Source: Aporrectodea caliginosa
Taxonomy: Eukaryota; Annelida; Clitellata; Crassiclitellata; Lumbricidae
Assembly: GCA_020284085.1 (NCBI GenBank)
Contig: JACEVL010000493.1
Coordinates: 857,501-921,500 of the forward strand
Length of the DNA: 64,000 nucleotides
Reading direction: 5' to 3'
Below are positions 1-12,778 of the stretch, piece by piece (positions within the stretch are counted from its first letter, which is position 1; the number at the start of each line of letters is the position of its first letter). The position numbers were made by a program, and so were the translations under genes. The notes below the pieces were generated by a model. It ran no database searches and was not told where the DNA came from. It was given only the letters and a program-made list of their open reading frames with translations.

Positions 1-231
1 CTCCAGCCAGTTAGCAGAAGTTCTTTTGCGACTGGCTGAACTAAAAGGAGGAAGGAACGACACGGCGCATTCAGCCTGAGACACACTTTGGAGTCAGACG
101 TACGTTTAGCCAGAGAAGCCAAGACGCATTGGCGCGAAGACAAGGGAACCAAAGATATGCATCGTATCAACGTATCGACTGCCGCTTCTGAAGGCGACTT
201 TCATTCACGAAGCATGCATAGGCTATAATCA
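1..231. other. Unassigned sequence at the window edge
   Basis: No recognisable gene. A short open stretch in frame 2 ends at a stop at 77-79. It could be the tail of an exon or of a mobile element cut by the window edge, but I cannot assign it. Confidence 0.3.
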
Positions 232-393
232 GGCACGTAGCGAGACTTAAATTCAAGAGGAGGCAACTTCACAGACCATTGGCAAAATCATGGTCATTGG
301 GGTCATTGGTCAATAGAAGTTCCAGTATATAAAAAAGCAAAGAACTGCTTCCTCTGGCACAGTTGCCTCCTCTTGCCTCAATTTAGATACGCC
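232..393. mobile_element. MITE-like element with degenerate inverted ends
   Basis: The left end (near 232-268) and the reverse complement of the right end (near 355-393) share a degenerate terminal inverted repeat of about 30 bp that includes AAGAGGAGGCAACT. The region is too short to encode a transposase. A related end occurs near 25703-25740, where the same AGGAGGCAA block is seen. No clean target-site duplication was found. Confidence 0.4.
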
Positions 394-735
394 TATGCGT
401 ATAATATTATGTCTTTATATATGCACGTAATCGGATTTGTGCTGTAAACTCGTATCTTTGCTGTATAAAGCCACTGATTTCAGAAGACTGTGCAGCTAAT
501 CATTCTAATGTCTCGTCGGGTTCGGGCAGGTCATGATAAGTAATGTTATTCCATGGGAAAGTGGACGACTCGCTATTCAATCAGAGACAACATACAGACT
601 GTGAGAAATCACTTGTTTTCTATCTCTACGTGAACAAGACCCTGGAAACAGAGCTTTCTCATTTTCGCTTCTTATGGGTGCCATATTCCCATTTCATGGT
701 ACAATTTTAAAGGTAATGGTAGTGGTAGTTGTAAC

Positions 736-737
<2 letters not shown>

Positions 738-773
<36 letters not shown>

Positions 774-822
774 GATTATTATTATTATTATTATTATTAT
801 TAGTAGTAGTAGTAGTAGTGAC
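738..822. repeat. (TTA)n and (TAG)n microsatellite
   Basis: About 60 bp of TTA repeats with one interruption, followed by six or so TAG units. The open frames across it (poly-Ile, poly-Asn, poly-Ser) are a by-product of the trinucleotide repeat. Confidence 0.95.
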
Positions 823-857
823 AGTAGTATGTTTGTATGTATATATGTAAGAGCACT

Positions 858-1062
858 TGTTATAGCGCCCCTTCAAGATTTCTACTCAGAGGCGCTCCCG
901 ACTACAGCGCGGACACTGAATCGGAGTTTCACGCCGAAGCGCATGAGCAATTGTGAGTGAAGGACTTACAGGATCCCTACGCGGCAGCTTGAGGTGTATT
1001 CGAACCCGCAACCCTCCAGCTGCAAGGCACCGAACATACCCCTATACCACCGCGCCCCACAT
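858..1062 (-). mobile_element. LINE 3' end followed by a tRNA-derived SINE head, minus strand
   Basis: Positions 858-915 match the 3' terminus seen at five other places in the window (tatagcgcc...actcagaggcgctcccg), the tail of the L2-like LINE. Positions 970-1062, read on the minus strand, give a pol III A-box-like block (GCGGTGGTATAGGGG) and a B-box-like block (GGGTTCGAATAC). The same head occurs at 50560-50655 and 51500-51590. It is a SINE relic, not a functional tRNA: no acceptor stem is present. Confidence 0.65.
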
Positions 1063-1071
1063 TAGTAGTAA

Positions 1072-1138
<67 letters not shown>

Positions 1139-1193
1139 TGTAGTAGTAGTAGTAGTAGTAGTAGTAGTTGTTGTTGTTGTAGAAGTAGTAGTT

Positions 1194-1242
<49 letters not shown>

Positions 1243-1246
1243 CAGT

Positions 1247-1288
<42 letters not shown>

Positions 1289-1312
1289 TGCAGTTGCAGT
1301 AGTAGTAGCCCG
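1062..1312. repeat. Long (TAG)n/(TTG)n/(CAG)n microsatellite
   Basis: About 250 bp of mostly TAG units with TTG and CAG blocks. It starts exactly where the SINE-like head ends, so it may have grown from an element tail. Homopolymer-like ORFs on both strands are artefacts. Confidence 0.95.
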
Positions 1313-2588
1313 CCTGGTCCAACGGTTTATGATTTCTTACTACTATTTCACTTGCTATCGGCGACTGTTACCTAAATCATTCGGACGATGGCGCTGTGGT
1401 TATCGTTTGATGAGATTAAATTTTTCGTTGGTTCCTGAGCTGAGCTCTCGTCATTTTTACAGTATTGAGATTGTACAAGATCTTCAGTCTACGATTGCTG
1501 CCTTTGTTGCAAGGAATATTGTTGGGAAAACTTCTTGAAATCGCAGAAAAGCACGTCCTTACTTGCAGAGTAGCAACAGAACTTTATTGTCCGAATTGTA
1601 CATAGCGTAGGAAACGAACAATATCGCACGCTCGCTTTGAGTTGACTTGCAACACTGGATGCAACAATACAACAATATCTTACAGGTATAATACATGTAA
1701 AGGTCGCTGACGTCTTTGAGAAATGTATTGATGCAATAATTATCAATTCAAAGCGATTGACGAATATTGTAGAATGGAGCTTACTATTAAAGGTGTTTAA
1801 TTTCTGAGTATTAATTAAATTAGTAATATCCAGCATTTAGGGCCATCTTGTGGCATCAATGGCATACAGTTAGTTGGTTATAATTATAGTTGCTGCTTCG
1901 CGACACTGTGTCCTTTCAAAGATGATTAGCGTCGCTCTCCTGCTTTTTCGAAGCTTTGGACTGTCACTACCTAAGGTTGGGTAGAGACGGAGATAAATAC
2001 TGTTGACTTCCATGAAGATAGTCTATAACCCAAAAATGCAACGTTGAAAAATATATAGGATCGGTTGAGAGCATTATAGAGGTGTCTAACGAGCGCATTA
2101 AATTAGCCGGCGTTGATCGGAATCTTCTTGCAGACTTTCAACTCGACTTACTTAATAAAACAACCAAGCAATTGGGCTAATGGGTGCCTGAAGATTTTCA
2201 TGACCTTTAATCACCTTAAATACCGTTGGCTTCCATAAGAAAAAACTTTATACAGTTCTCACTGTTGAGTTGGTATGTAGCAACAGCAAAATATTTAATA
2301 ATTGGATGGATTCCAAAAGTTAAAAGATATCTTATATATCATGAATCCTTTGATATCGACAGGAAAGCTGGTTGCTGTTAATAGACGGTGTTTCACGACA
2401 AACATGACTAGCTTCTCCCTTTTTTTTATCCAGGCTTTGTATTGGCGCTACTATAGGAATAGTGGAATACGTTCGAATTTTCACTCTACAACGCTCATCT
2501 CAGTTCAATGAATTTCATGCAGAAGTGGCTGCTTTTATTGCGTTTGATCATTACTTTTTAAGGTGTCTAAATACAGAATCGAATCTGT

Positions 2589-2603
2589 TAATAATAATAA
2601 TAA

Positions 2604-2680
<77 letters not shown>

Positions 2681-2687
2681 ATAATAA

Positions 2688-2733
<46 letters not shown>
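2589..2733. repeat. (AAT)n-(TAG)n-(AAT)n microsatellite
   Basis: About 75 bp of TAG units flanked by AAT units. It is followed after about 30 bp by a 170-bp (TAC)n tract, the reverse complement of TAG, so the two can fold on each other. Confidence 0.95.
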
Positions 2734-2764
2734 CATGGGAACGAAGCTTGATGTCTGGTTATTG

Positions 2765-2933
<169 letters not shown>

Positions 2934-3543
2934 CCAGGTTGGTAAACACTACAATATGATAATTATGTTCATTTTCGAACGTTTCTAACTCTTTATTTTA
3001 CGCAGTTGACGAATAAATAGTATCGGCAGAAAGCAGTTTAAAGGTGTCAAACGAAAGCGTGAACTCATGTAGTGCTTAAATTGACATATTACGGTTGCAA
3101 GGGCCGTTCACTTAATCGACAATACCTTATATATTTTAGTGAACCTTTCGTGGAAGGTAGGTGGTTTCTGTTTAACGATGCCGCTTCATAACAAAAACGA
3201 TTAACGTCGCCCTCATTCTTTATCCAGGCTTCGGACTGGCACCACCCGAAGTCAGTAGTGATGTATTAACACTGGACATTGAATCCAATTAGTTTAACGA
3301 CCGTGTTGGGAATGTAATTCAGTTGAAGTAGTAGTAGTATCAGTTTAACGACACTGTGATAACAAAGATCATTAGCGTCGCCCTCCTCCTTTATCCAGGC
3401 TTTGGACTGGAACTGACAGAACAATTAGTTGCGGAGTAAGTTAATTAATTAAGTTAGAACGGTGCAAATGATTTAATATAGTGTCTGAGGAAAGCCTTTT
3501 AGAGGTGTCTAAGAACAGCAGTGTCGACACCAATGTCCACGAA

Positions 3544-5140
3544 AATTTCATTGTATCGTTTGTTGGACGGATGGATCCAGAGTTTTAAACGACATTTTCT
3601 GACAACAGAGGCTGTTGATGTCGGCAGAAATTATTTTTAGAACAGAATTCACCTTTCCATATAGACCTATTGTAAAATATTCCCTGTTACTTGTTAAACT
3701 TGAACTTTCCACAAAACAAACCACTCAGAAAGCAAATGGTTGAATTGAAGGTTCGATTGTTTTTTTCGATTGTTTTCCTTTTTTTCGATTGTTTTTTCTA
3801 CTTCTTTTTAAAAGATTCTAATCGATTAGACGGACAGCTAATTCTAATGCTAATCGATTAGCTACAAGATTTTGCTAATTTCAATTCTAATTGATGACGG
3901 AATTTCAGTAGCTAATTCCAATTCTAATAGATTTGCAATATTATTTAACTAATCGTGCCCATATCTGCATAATGTCTTCTTGATTTCTCTCAAGTAACGA
4001 ACGCATAGCCTATCTGATGGTCTAACGCTTCAACTCTTTCAACACTAACTGATCTACCTCTCAACGCCCTTTCAATCTTCTTTATATAGATTATATAGAC
4101 CGACCGAAAAGGAGTGTAAGAACTTTCTCGATGCAATCTCCGTTCGTGTCTCTTCGTCAATCTTCGCACCTGCTTCGCACTCCCACGAATGTGTTCAAGT
4201 CACAACAGTTACTCCATCTATCGACTAACCATTACTCAGATTACAACTATGTTTACTAACTGCGTTTCAGAATATAATACTTTAGCAAAGAGTTTTAAAA
4301 GGTGTTTAATGAGAGCAAGAATGACAATGGTTGGTCTCATATCTTCGTCGGTTGTACTCGTTTCCTCGTAGCTCCATATTGTCGTAATACTGCCTTTTAT
4401 CTTCATATTATGCCGATCCGCTTATTGGCGTTAAATCTTCGTTATTTCACCTTACATCTTTGAATGACCTGATTGGCCTTGTATCTTCGTGTGTCAACCT
4501 TGTAGATTCATTGGTTGGTGTGAACACGTTACATCGTTGTAGGTTGGCATGATAGACCTAGTATCATCGTAATTTGTCCCAGTATCTTCGCATTTTAGCG
4601 TGGTGGCCCTCATATTTTTGTGGGTCAACCTGGTTGACCTCATATCTTCACAGATTAGTCTAATAGGCCTATCTTCTGAGACCCTGTATCTTCGTCGGTG
4701 ACCAGGATTCCTTACATCTTCGTAGGTCGGCCTGGTTGACCTTGTATCTTCATGATTTTATCTTCGTTTGGTAGCTAGGATATTTCTTCGAAGATTGAAT
4801 AAACGTTTGACGTATGTATAAAATAACAACATAGTTAAGCAAAACTAATTCGTTGATTTCGGACGAGACACTCCTCAAGTATTGCGGTCCCGTTGAGCTG
4901 ACAGTCTCCATGTTTGTCTCTAACACCAGTGCATTTATTGCTTAAGATTGTCTTGAAAGCTGGAGTAACACTATTTAACTCCGCCACAGCCATTTTTGTG
5001 TGGTGTCAGTCTCAAACCTGAATAAAGAAGGAGGGCGACGCCAAGATGTATCCTATATGAGTAAATTAAATGCGCTTGTAAGTTGTTAGACACCTTTATA
5101 ACGGATTAATGGAATCAATATAAAAACCACAAACGAACTG
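3544..5140. repeat. Segmental duplication unit 1 (partner at 6350-8140)
   Basis: The order of blocks is the same in both units: the tttcattgta(t/g)cgtttgttg start, the gtcggcagaaattattttat block, ttccctgttacttgttaaac, an ATCGAT-rich MITE-like block, a degenerate tatcttcgt tandem repeat, then an R1 copy in minus orientation. Identity is high but with many indels, so the duplication is not very recent. Confidence 0.8.
4330..4800. repeat. Degenerate tandem repeat with TATCTTCGT core
   Basis: About a dozen diverged units of roughly 35-45 bp, each with a core like TATCTTCGTAGGT followed by CCTGGTTGACCTT. The paralogous array is at 7310-7780 in the second duplication unit. Short ORFs over the array have no family signature. 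Confidence 0.7.
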
Positions 5141-5300
5141 GATTTAGCTGAGTCATTAACTTTTCTAAGTGATGCCAGTCTCAAAACTGGATAAAAGAGG
5201 AGGGCGACGTCAAGATGTCGCCCAATATTGATAATTAAATGCGCCTTTAAGCCACCTTTATAACGTTTTTAACGCAATGTATATATAACCATTATACCAA
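4980..5300 (-). repeat. Two R1 copies in minus orientation, in tandem
   Basis: Copies near 4988-5130 and 5160-5300. Each runs from the AACCTG(A/G)ATAAAG-AGGAGGGCGACG core through a second block ending ...GCCACCTTTATAACG. This shows that the two blocks found separately elsewhere belong to one element of at least 130-150 bp. Confidence 0.7.
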
Positions 5301-5347
5301 CCTTGTAACTAGTTTGGTATACCAACCTTGTAACTAGTTTAGACCTT

Positions 5348-5428
5348 GAGCTGTAATATGCCAAAAATAATCTTTGTCGGCGGCAACGGCCTATGTTGTC
5401 ATAAGCTGCCGTTAAACTGTAGATCCAC
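5348..5428 (+). repeat. R2 repeat copy (GCTGCCGTTAAACTGT type)
   Basis: About 80 bp beginning gagctgtaatatgccaaaa and ending gctgccgttaaactgt. Near-identical copies lie at 11062-11138 and 11166-11242, with a reverse copy at 18435-18518. Its end resembles the R1 end (GTGTCGTTAAAC), so R2 may be an R1 subfamily. Confidence 0.7.
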
Positions 5429-5460
5429 TTGTAACTAGTTTATTTTACAATAATATCAAG

Positions 5461-6350
5461 TTGTGTCGTGGTTCTGGAGGGCTGTGTAATCTGTTGGCGA
5501 AATCTTACCGGTGTCGGTGGATAGAAAAACTAAAGCGTCATCGGTTCAATAAATCAAATGCCTTTCGTGGTCGTTGTTGCTTGGAGCAGACGGAAGAAAC
5601 GCCCGCATCTGATGAGCGTCGTTTACGGACGGACAACAAGAAGAACGTCAATTGATCGTCATTTGCCAAATCTCTCTAACATTTGTCGGAGGAGGCGATA
5701 GGTGGCGATAGGTGGCGCAACTCAAGAGATGACGTCGCTCGAATAATGGCGTCACAAGAGAGGTGGCGTCACCGGAGAGATAGGAAACGATGACGTCATC
5801 CTAAAATGGCGTCACTCACTAGTTTTGGAAACTCCAGATATGAAGGTCACTCGAACGATTACGTCATGGAGAGAAATACGTCACAAAAACGATGACGTCA
5901 CTCTAAAGATGACGTCACTCGCTGATTTTTAAAAACTCAAGCAATGATGGTCACTCGAACGATGACGTCACTCGACGATGACGTAACTTGTGCATCAGGC
6001 AAAAAGTTTTTTGATTGTCTGGGCCGACGCCTACGTAGCGTTCAGCCACCAGAGGTCGAATGACAGACTCAGGCCCCTCACAAAGGCGCTGCACTTCTGA
6101 CTATCCAACAGATCTGAACGAGTGCAAGCGTATGCTGCACATAGTCAAAGGCAACAGTATTTTATAAGCAAATGGATGGGAAAGTCTTCCAGGAGGGCGG
6201 TCAAACGATGGGCTTGAGTTCATTCGTGGAAGCGCGGTATAGTTGTATATACCATATCTCCAATGGCTATAAAGCGCAAGAATCGCCGAACCAGCTGACT
6301 CCTCCCAATACCCCAACGCTCCCCCCCACAGCCCGACTCCTTAGAGATAA
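5461..6350. repeat. Dispersed complex repeat R3, copy 1, with TGACGTCA cluster
   Basis: Positions 5461-5700 match 16230-16470, and 6150-6305 match 11690-11825 and 17010-17155. Between them, 5690-5995 holds a degenerate tandem array around GATGACGTCACTCGAAC with exact TGACGTCA at 5791, 5893, 5910 and 5963. ORFs here are short and not conserved between copies, so I read it as a non-coding mobile or duplicated repeat. Confidence 0.65.
5690..5995. promoter_or_regulatory. Cluster of CRE-like TGACGTCA palindromes
   Basis: Four exact TGACGTCA octamers and several one-base variants occur in 300 bp. The octamer is the classical CREB/ATF site. Whether it is used is unknown: it sits in a repeat and is far from any recognised promoter. 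Single further octamers are in the paralogous repeats at 11598 and 16604. Confidence 0.4.
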
Positions 6351-8140
6351 TTTCATTGTAGCGTTTGTTGGACAGATGGATCCAGAGTTTTAAACGACAG
6401 TTTCTGACAACGGAGGCTGTTGACGTCGGCAGAAATTATTTTATGAACAGAATTCATATTTTATATATTGTTAAAATATTCCCTGTTACTTGTTAAACTT
6501 GAACTTTCCACAAAACAACCACTCATAAAGCATATGGTTGAATTGAAGGTTCGTTTGTTATTCTCCTTAATATATTAATTCGTTTCGTTTTCGTTTTATT
6601 TTGTAACCCAAGATAACACATAACAGAAGAGCATACGAACTTTGAGTAACTTACTTGCAATGTTGAATGTTCAGATAACTCATTAGAAAAACGTCTTTAC
6701 TAACTTTCTGTTCTTGTTGTAAAACGTCTCAGAAATATTATGTCAGAGATGGGTAACTAATCGATTAGATTCTAATCGATTAGACGGACAGATAATTCTG
6801 ATGCTAATCGATTAGCTACAAGATTTTGCTAATTCCAATCTAATTGATTAGGAAATTGCAGTAGCTAATTCCAATTCTAATAGATTTGCAATATTATTTA
6901 ACTAATCGTGCCCATATATCTGCATAATGTCTTCTTCATTTCTCTCAAGTAATGAACGCATATCTGACGGTCCAACTCTTCAACTCTTCCGGCACTCTAA
7001 CTGATCTACCTCTTCACGCCCTTGCAATCTTCTTTATAAAGATTTTTATAGACCGACCGGAAATGAGTGTCCAATCTTTCTCGAAGCAATCCCTGTTCGG
7101 GTCAATGCGACAATCTTCGAACCTGCTTCGCACTCCCACGAATGTGGTCAAGACACAACAGTTACTCCATCTATCGACTAACACTAAGACAAACTTGTAA
7201 CAATATTTACTACAGTAGCTGCGTTTCAGAATATAATACTAGAGTAAAGAGTTTTAAAAGGTGTTTAATGAGAGCAAGAATGACAATGTCTTCGAAGTGT
7301 TATTGCCTTATGTCTTCGTCCGTTGTACTTGTATCTTCGTGTGCTGTAGATTAATATTGCCGTAATGCAGTCTTGTATCTTCATATGCTGATCTTCTTAT
7401 TGGCCTTAAATATTCGTATTTTCACCTGACATATTTGAACGACCTAGTTGGCCTTGTATCTTCTTGTGCCAACCTTGTATCTTCATGGGTTGGTGTGGAC
7501 TCCTTACAGTTGTCTGTCATTTTAGGTTGATCTTATTGACCTCATATCTTCGTAATTTGTTCCAGTATCTTCGTATTTTAGCGTGGTGGGCTTCATATCT
7601 TATTGAGTCAACCTGGTTGGCCTTATATCTTCACAGATTAGTTCAATATCTTCTGAGATCCTGTGTCTTTGTCGGTGGCCCAGTATCTCAAGGCCAACCT
7701 ACGAAGATATAAGCCTTATATCTTCGTAGGTCGGCTTGGTTGACCTTGTATCTTCGTAATTTATCTTCGTTGGGTAGCTAGGATTCTTCTTCGAAGATTG
7801 AATAATTGTTTGACGGATGTATTAAAACACATACCAACATTATTATGAGCAAAGCTAATTCGTTGCCTTCGGGCGATTATTTCGGACGAGACACTCCGGC
7901 CCCGTTGAGCTGACGGTCTCCACGTTTGTCTGTAACGTCCGTGCATTTATTGCTTTAGAATTTTTCCAAAAACGCATTAACACTATTTAACTCCAAAAAA
8001 CCATTTTTGTGTCGTGTCAATCCCAAGCCAGGAGACAGGAGAAGGGTCGCCCTCGCCAGATGTCATCAAATATGTGTTTATTAAATACCCTCGTTAGACA
8101 CCTTTAGAACAGATTAATGGAATCGATATAAAACCTTATT
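6350..8140. repeat. Segmental duplication unit 2 (partner at 3544-5140)
   Basis: Same succession of blocks as unit 1. It contains a more complete ATCGAT-rich MITE-like element (6744-6923) and the degenerate TATCTTCGT array (7310-7780), and ends with an R1 copy at about 8010-8140. Confidence 0.8.
6744..6923. mobile_element. hAT-like MITE with TAATCGATTA repeats
   Basis: The left end CAGAGATGGGTAACTAATCG pairs with the reverse complement of the right end (CAGATATGGGCACGATTAG). Flanks are tattatgt and cataatgt, an imperfect 8-bp target duplication. The ends resemble the clear hAT MITEs at 53472 and 63030 (CAGGGATGGGCA). A partial copy lies at about 3820-3972. Confidence 0.55.
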
Positions 8141-9720
8141 CCATCTGGTTGGAGTGGGATGTTTGCAGAGTGCAGTATATAATCTTGTTAAAATCATTAA
8201 TAAAGGAAAAATACTATAATTATTGTCATAAATATTAGTATCAGATCAAATCTATTACAAACATATAGTTGAACACATTCCTTATGATTAAAATACCAAT
8301 AAACACAAAATATGTGTGATTAATGGTCATTTCATTATTTCATTGCATTTTCTAATGATATTACATTGTTTCATAGGAAAATGTTTAATGAAATGTTTAA
8401 TTAAGTATTCTGTCATGTAAATAATTGTTAACATGCATTCTTGTAAATAGATGTATGTTAAAATAAAATGTGTATATAATACATGTATATATATTACACA
8501 TCTGTGCTGAATTTCTGTTTGCAAATAGCATTACATGTTATTTTAGAAAACTTAAAGAAGTACTGTTAATAACTTTGTAAACATATTTGAAAAGAGCTAA
8601 TATAGCCAAAAAAAGAGCTGATATAGCCAAAAAAAGAGCTGATATAGCCAAAAAGAGCTGAAATAGCCACCAAAAAAAGAAACAAAAGGAGAAAAAGGAA
8701 AAAAAAAAAGGAAAAAGATGTTAAAAAAGAATTACAATAAAAAGAGCCAATGGGCCAAACATAACGGAGATACAATACTTTAATATGTATCAAATCAAAT
8801 AATATGTATCTATCAAATATTGTTAATATTGTTAATAAGATTGAGGAGAAAACAGTTATTAACATTATACGGAAATGATCTTAATCCGTCAGAAACTTTA
8901 AATACGTCTACATCTTATCAGAAACGGAATCAAAGCCAAGAAAAGAAAAAGAAAACTGTTGATAGAAATTATATGAAAATGAACTTAAATCGTCAGAAAC
9001 TTTAAATACGTCAGCATCTTATCAAAAACGGAATCAAAGACGAGAAAGGAGAAAGAACATTTGTGAGAACATTACAAGAAAATGAACGGAAATACATCAA
9101 CAACTTTAAAGACGTCAACAGCCTTTGTAGCTATAGGATGTCGTTAAATATTGGATTATGTATGGTTGGAGCTAACTGTACTTGACTTTCTAAGCGGTGC
9201 CAGTCTCAAACTGTATGATAGAGGAGGACGACGTCAAGATGTCGTCCAATATTGAAAAATAAATGTACCTTTTAGCCACCTTTATAACGCTTTAAGTGGA
9301 ATCTATATATAACCGTAATACCACCTTATTAACTGGTTGATTAACAATTTGAAGGTTAATATGTCGGTCACAAACCTGGATGACAGTTAAACTTTGGAAT
9401 AAAAAACGACGTTGAGATGTCGTCACATTCTTGCTAATTCAGTGCGCTCTTTACACATCTTTACAACGCTTTCAATCGAAGCTATACATAATCAACCGTT
9501 TCATTTTTGTAACTCCGCCACTCTTCGTACTCTGACAGTGCCAGTCCCAAGTCTGGATAAAGGAGGAGGGCGACGCCAATGATCTATGTTATCACAGAGT
9601 GTCGTTAAACTGAAACTACTACTACTAATTAACTATGCTTGTGACGTTTTCTCGTGGTGCCAATTCCAAGCCTTAATAAAGGAGGAGGGTAACGCTAGTC
9701 ATCTCTGTTATGGCACAACA
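8010..9720 (-). repeat. R1 copies and two minisatellites
   Basis: R1 cores in minus orientation lie near 8010-8075, 9190-9265, 9535-9610 and 9650-9715, with partner blocks (CCACCTTTATAACGC) near 9275 and 9450. Between them, 8581-8675 is a four-copy 22-bp minisatellite (AAAGAGCTGATATAGCCAAA), and 8868-9110 holds two and a half copies of a roughly 110-bp unit containing cgtcagaaactttaaatacg. I see no coding signal. Confidence 0.7.
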
Positions 9721-10557
9721 CCGATAGGCAGTAACTTACCACACCTTTCGAGTATCGTATTGCACCATTGGCTAGTGGTCGGAATGCTTGAAATAACCCT
9801 AGAAAACATTTCCTCCACCTGCGCCCCCTACCGCACAATGCTATAGAATGAGTATGACGTCTTACAGTGTCAGAGGGTTAATCAGGCTGCGCCGTGTCTA
9901 AGAAAGTGAAGTAGGATATAGTTCATACCAGAGGCTGCCTCTTCTTTTGGAACTGATAACGTACATAATCTCATGACGAACTTTGTGGATTAGGTTTGAA
10001 GGTAATGTAATGTAAATCTATGAAATTTCTCATTGCCACACAAAAGACGCACAAGAGAGACAAGCTTAATACACCGGCGTTGGATTAAGTCCGCAATAGC
10101 CAGGCTGCTTTGTCCGCTCCGGTGCCAGGTCAGAATCCGGGGAGGTCAAGCTTGATTTGTGTGTCAGCATCTCGCAGAAGAACATAACATACTTACTTAC
10201 ACGTAGGCCTATATAATATTGCATTTACTCCTCAATATATGCCTATAGCACTTATGCGCAATAAATAAATAAATTTTATGCGCAATGTATATAGCACTTA
10301 TTGTGCTAAATAAATTAATAAATATAATTATGGCACTTATAATGCTTAATAAATAAATAAGTAATTAGTACTTATTATGCGCAAAAAATAAATATAATTA
10401 TGACACTTATTATGTGCACCAAGTCAGTGAATCTGAAACGTTGGCGCTATATAAAGTGTGCGAGCATCTTGTCCAGTGTCGTTGCAGAGTCCGATCAGGA
10501 GAATGGAACCCCCACAAACATTAGGCTACAGATCCAGCGCTAAAATAAGCGATATTG
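9721..10557. other. No gene seen; AT-rich degenerate tandem repeat inside
   Basis: Positions 10230-10415 hold about four diverged units of roughly 50 bp around AGCACTTATTATGCGCAATA with AATAAATA runs. The remainder is unassigned. Confidence 0.5.
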
Positions 10558-11324
10558 AAAATTTCAGTTGTTTGATTTTATGTAGCCTAAGGAAAATCAA
10601 TCGATATCTCATCACTTTTATTTCTATTCATATAATTTTTTATTTAACTTAGATTTGACGCCACACTATTTTCCTGTTAATAAAAACTTCATCAATGCAA
10701 ACCCTTCTGACCTCTGATCACACTGGTGTCCGATATAATCTAATCTTATCAGATCAGACCTGATATAACGTAAACTAATAATTATTGTCGTTAGGCAAAA
10801 TAATCCATCAATGGCCGCCGCATTCGTAGATATTATTATCTTTATAAATGTGAGAATTTAAACGAAAATAGTTACTATTCTGAGCTAATGTTACATCTAA
10901 GATTTTGCTAAAAAAGTTGCAGATCACAGCAGAATCTAGGTATTTCATGCTAATATCACAATATCGTTAAATATTTGATCATCCAGTGCGCTGTTTAGAC
11001 ACCTTTAACACGCGACCAATCGCGAAACTATATTATGTCAGCTTCAACTCTTTATATATATGAGCTGTAATATGCCAAAACTAATCTTTGTCGGCGGAAA
11101 CGGCCTATGTTGTCATAAGCTGCCGTTAAACTGTGGACACACTCTTTATATTACAACAGTTATTGAGCTGTAATATGCCAAAATAATCTTTGTCGGCGGC
11201 AACGGCCTATGTTGTCATAAGCTGCCGTTAAACTGTGGATCCAATCTTTATGTTGTTAGAACAAGCCGATTAAAACTGTACAAAATTCTTTCATATCGAC
11301 GTTAACGGTATCCGATCCGATATA

Positions 11325-11377
<53 letters not shown>

Positions 11378-12470
11378 GGCTAAGTAAGTAGATAAGTAAA
11401 TTAGTAAGTAAGTTGTAACAAGCATTAACCCCGATAGAGTAACGCTGAATTTTTCTGATCCACCCTGCGAACTCACCAAAACCTCACCTCTTGCTATCTC
11501 TCCGCAGGTCTTTCGCTCAAAACTCAATAGCCATTAAAAAGCTACTTGGTGATGACAGCGGGTCGCTCAACCGAAACCCAGCGTTCCACTCGAACGATGA
11601 CGTCACTTGACGATGACGTAACTTGGGCATATGGCTAGAGGTTTCTTGACAGTTTGCAATCGTATGCTGCACAGAGTCAGAGCAACAGTATATACCCAAA
11701 TGAATGGGGTAGTCTTCCAGGAGGGCGGTCCAACGATGCGCTCGAGTTCATTTGTGGAAACGCGGTAGCTGTAGGCCCTATATCTCCACTGGCTGTAAAG
11801 CGCAAGAATCGCCGACCCAGCTGACTTCGCCCAGGACCCCGATGGGAAACTTACGACGCCCCCACTCCCAGGCCGAGTCGTTAGAGTATTCAAAAGTTTC
11901 AATGGTCCCATACATACTAACTGATCTGTTTGATATTGACCTGATTACGGTTTGTTTGTTGTGTGCCATCTTTTGATGCCTTGTGCATTATACACCGGCG
12001 GAATAGGTTGGCTAGTTACTGCTTAATCACACTGTGTCATGCACAGATTATTATCATCGCCCGCCTCTTTTCTACAGGCTTGGGACTGACACTACCAGAG
12101 TACAGATTGTAGGGGAGTTTCCGGTGCAATAGATGTTACTAATTACAGTATAAGCTTAAACCTAGAAGAGTTACTTCTCTCAAAATAATATAATATCGAA
12201 GCCTGATCCTAGAATATATCGCGTTGGTTGAAAGCCTTATAAAGGTATCTAATGAGAGCACGTATTGTAGAGTATTAAGAGACATCTTGTGATTACTGCG
12301 GACGTTGACGTTGACCTCATTTGATGCAGGAATCGGCCACTGGTGACTTTCTAGTTTTCTGAGCATTGCCTCCTTACGGACTGATCCTATTGATTCACCG
12401 ACATGATTACACCTTGGTCTTGCTGCGCCATCGGTTGATGCCTTTAGACAACGGCGCACTAGAAGTTGTC
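10558..12470. repeat. Segmental duplication unit 3 (partner at 13985-18200)
   Basis: Blocks shared in order with 13.98-18.2 kb include cctgttaataaaaacttcat, cgttaacggta...tccgatccgatata, cccgatagagtaacgctga, ggtgatgacagcgggtcgct, gtaaagcgcaagaatcgccg and gatgcaggaatcggccac. The partner is longer because two LINE fragments were inserted into it. R2 copies are at 11062 and 11166; an R1 copy is at 12026-12120. Confidence 0.75.
11331..11374. repeat. (TA)n dinucleotide repeat
   Basis: About 22 TA units. The paralogous site near 15590 has no expansion. Confidence 0.95.
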
Positions 12471-12778
12471 AATTACTATTACAATCACTTGTCCATGTAT
12501 GAGACCTCTGGCTAAGGCAGAAAAATGTGCTCTTTTTCAATAAGTCTACTGTAAGCGCTGTTGTTACTAAGTGCGGACGGCCGCGTCGCGCTAATAAAAT
12601 CACTTGCTTGCTTACTCGCTTACTTACTTTTAGCTGCGTATACGCTGCATCTACAATGTCATGTATGTAGTGTTGCGTTTGGCTCTGTTCAACAATTTTT
12701 TTTAAACTGTTGTAAAATCTATTTTCATTATATTATTGGTGAGATTGCCGTGTTTACGGTGCTTTTGTGCGGTATTAA

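Noticed and set aside
3815..6815. TAATCGATTA sites as a homeodomain enhancer
   Set aside because: They lie inside a MITE-like repeat present twice by segmental duplication. The palindromes are explained by the element family; no gene is near.
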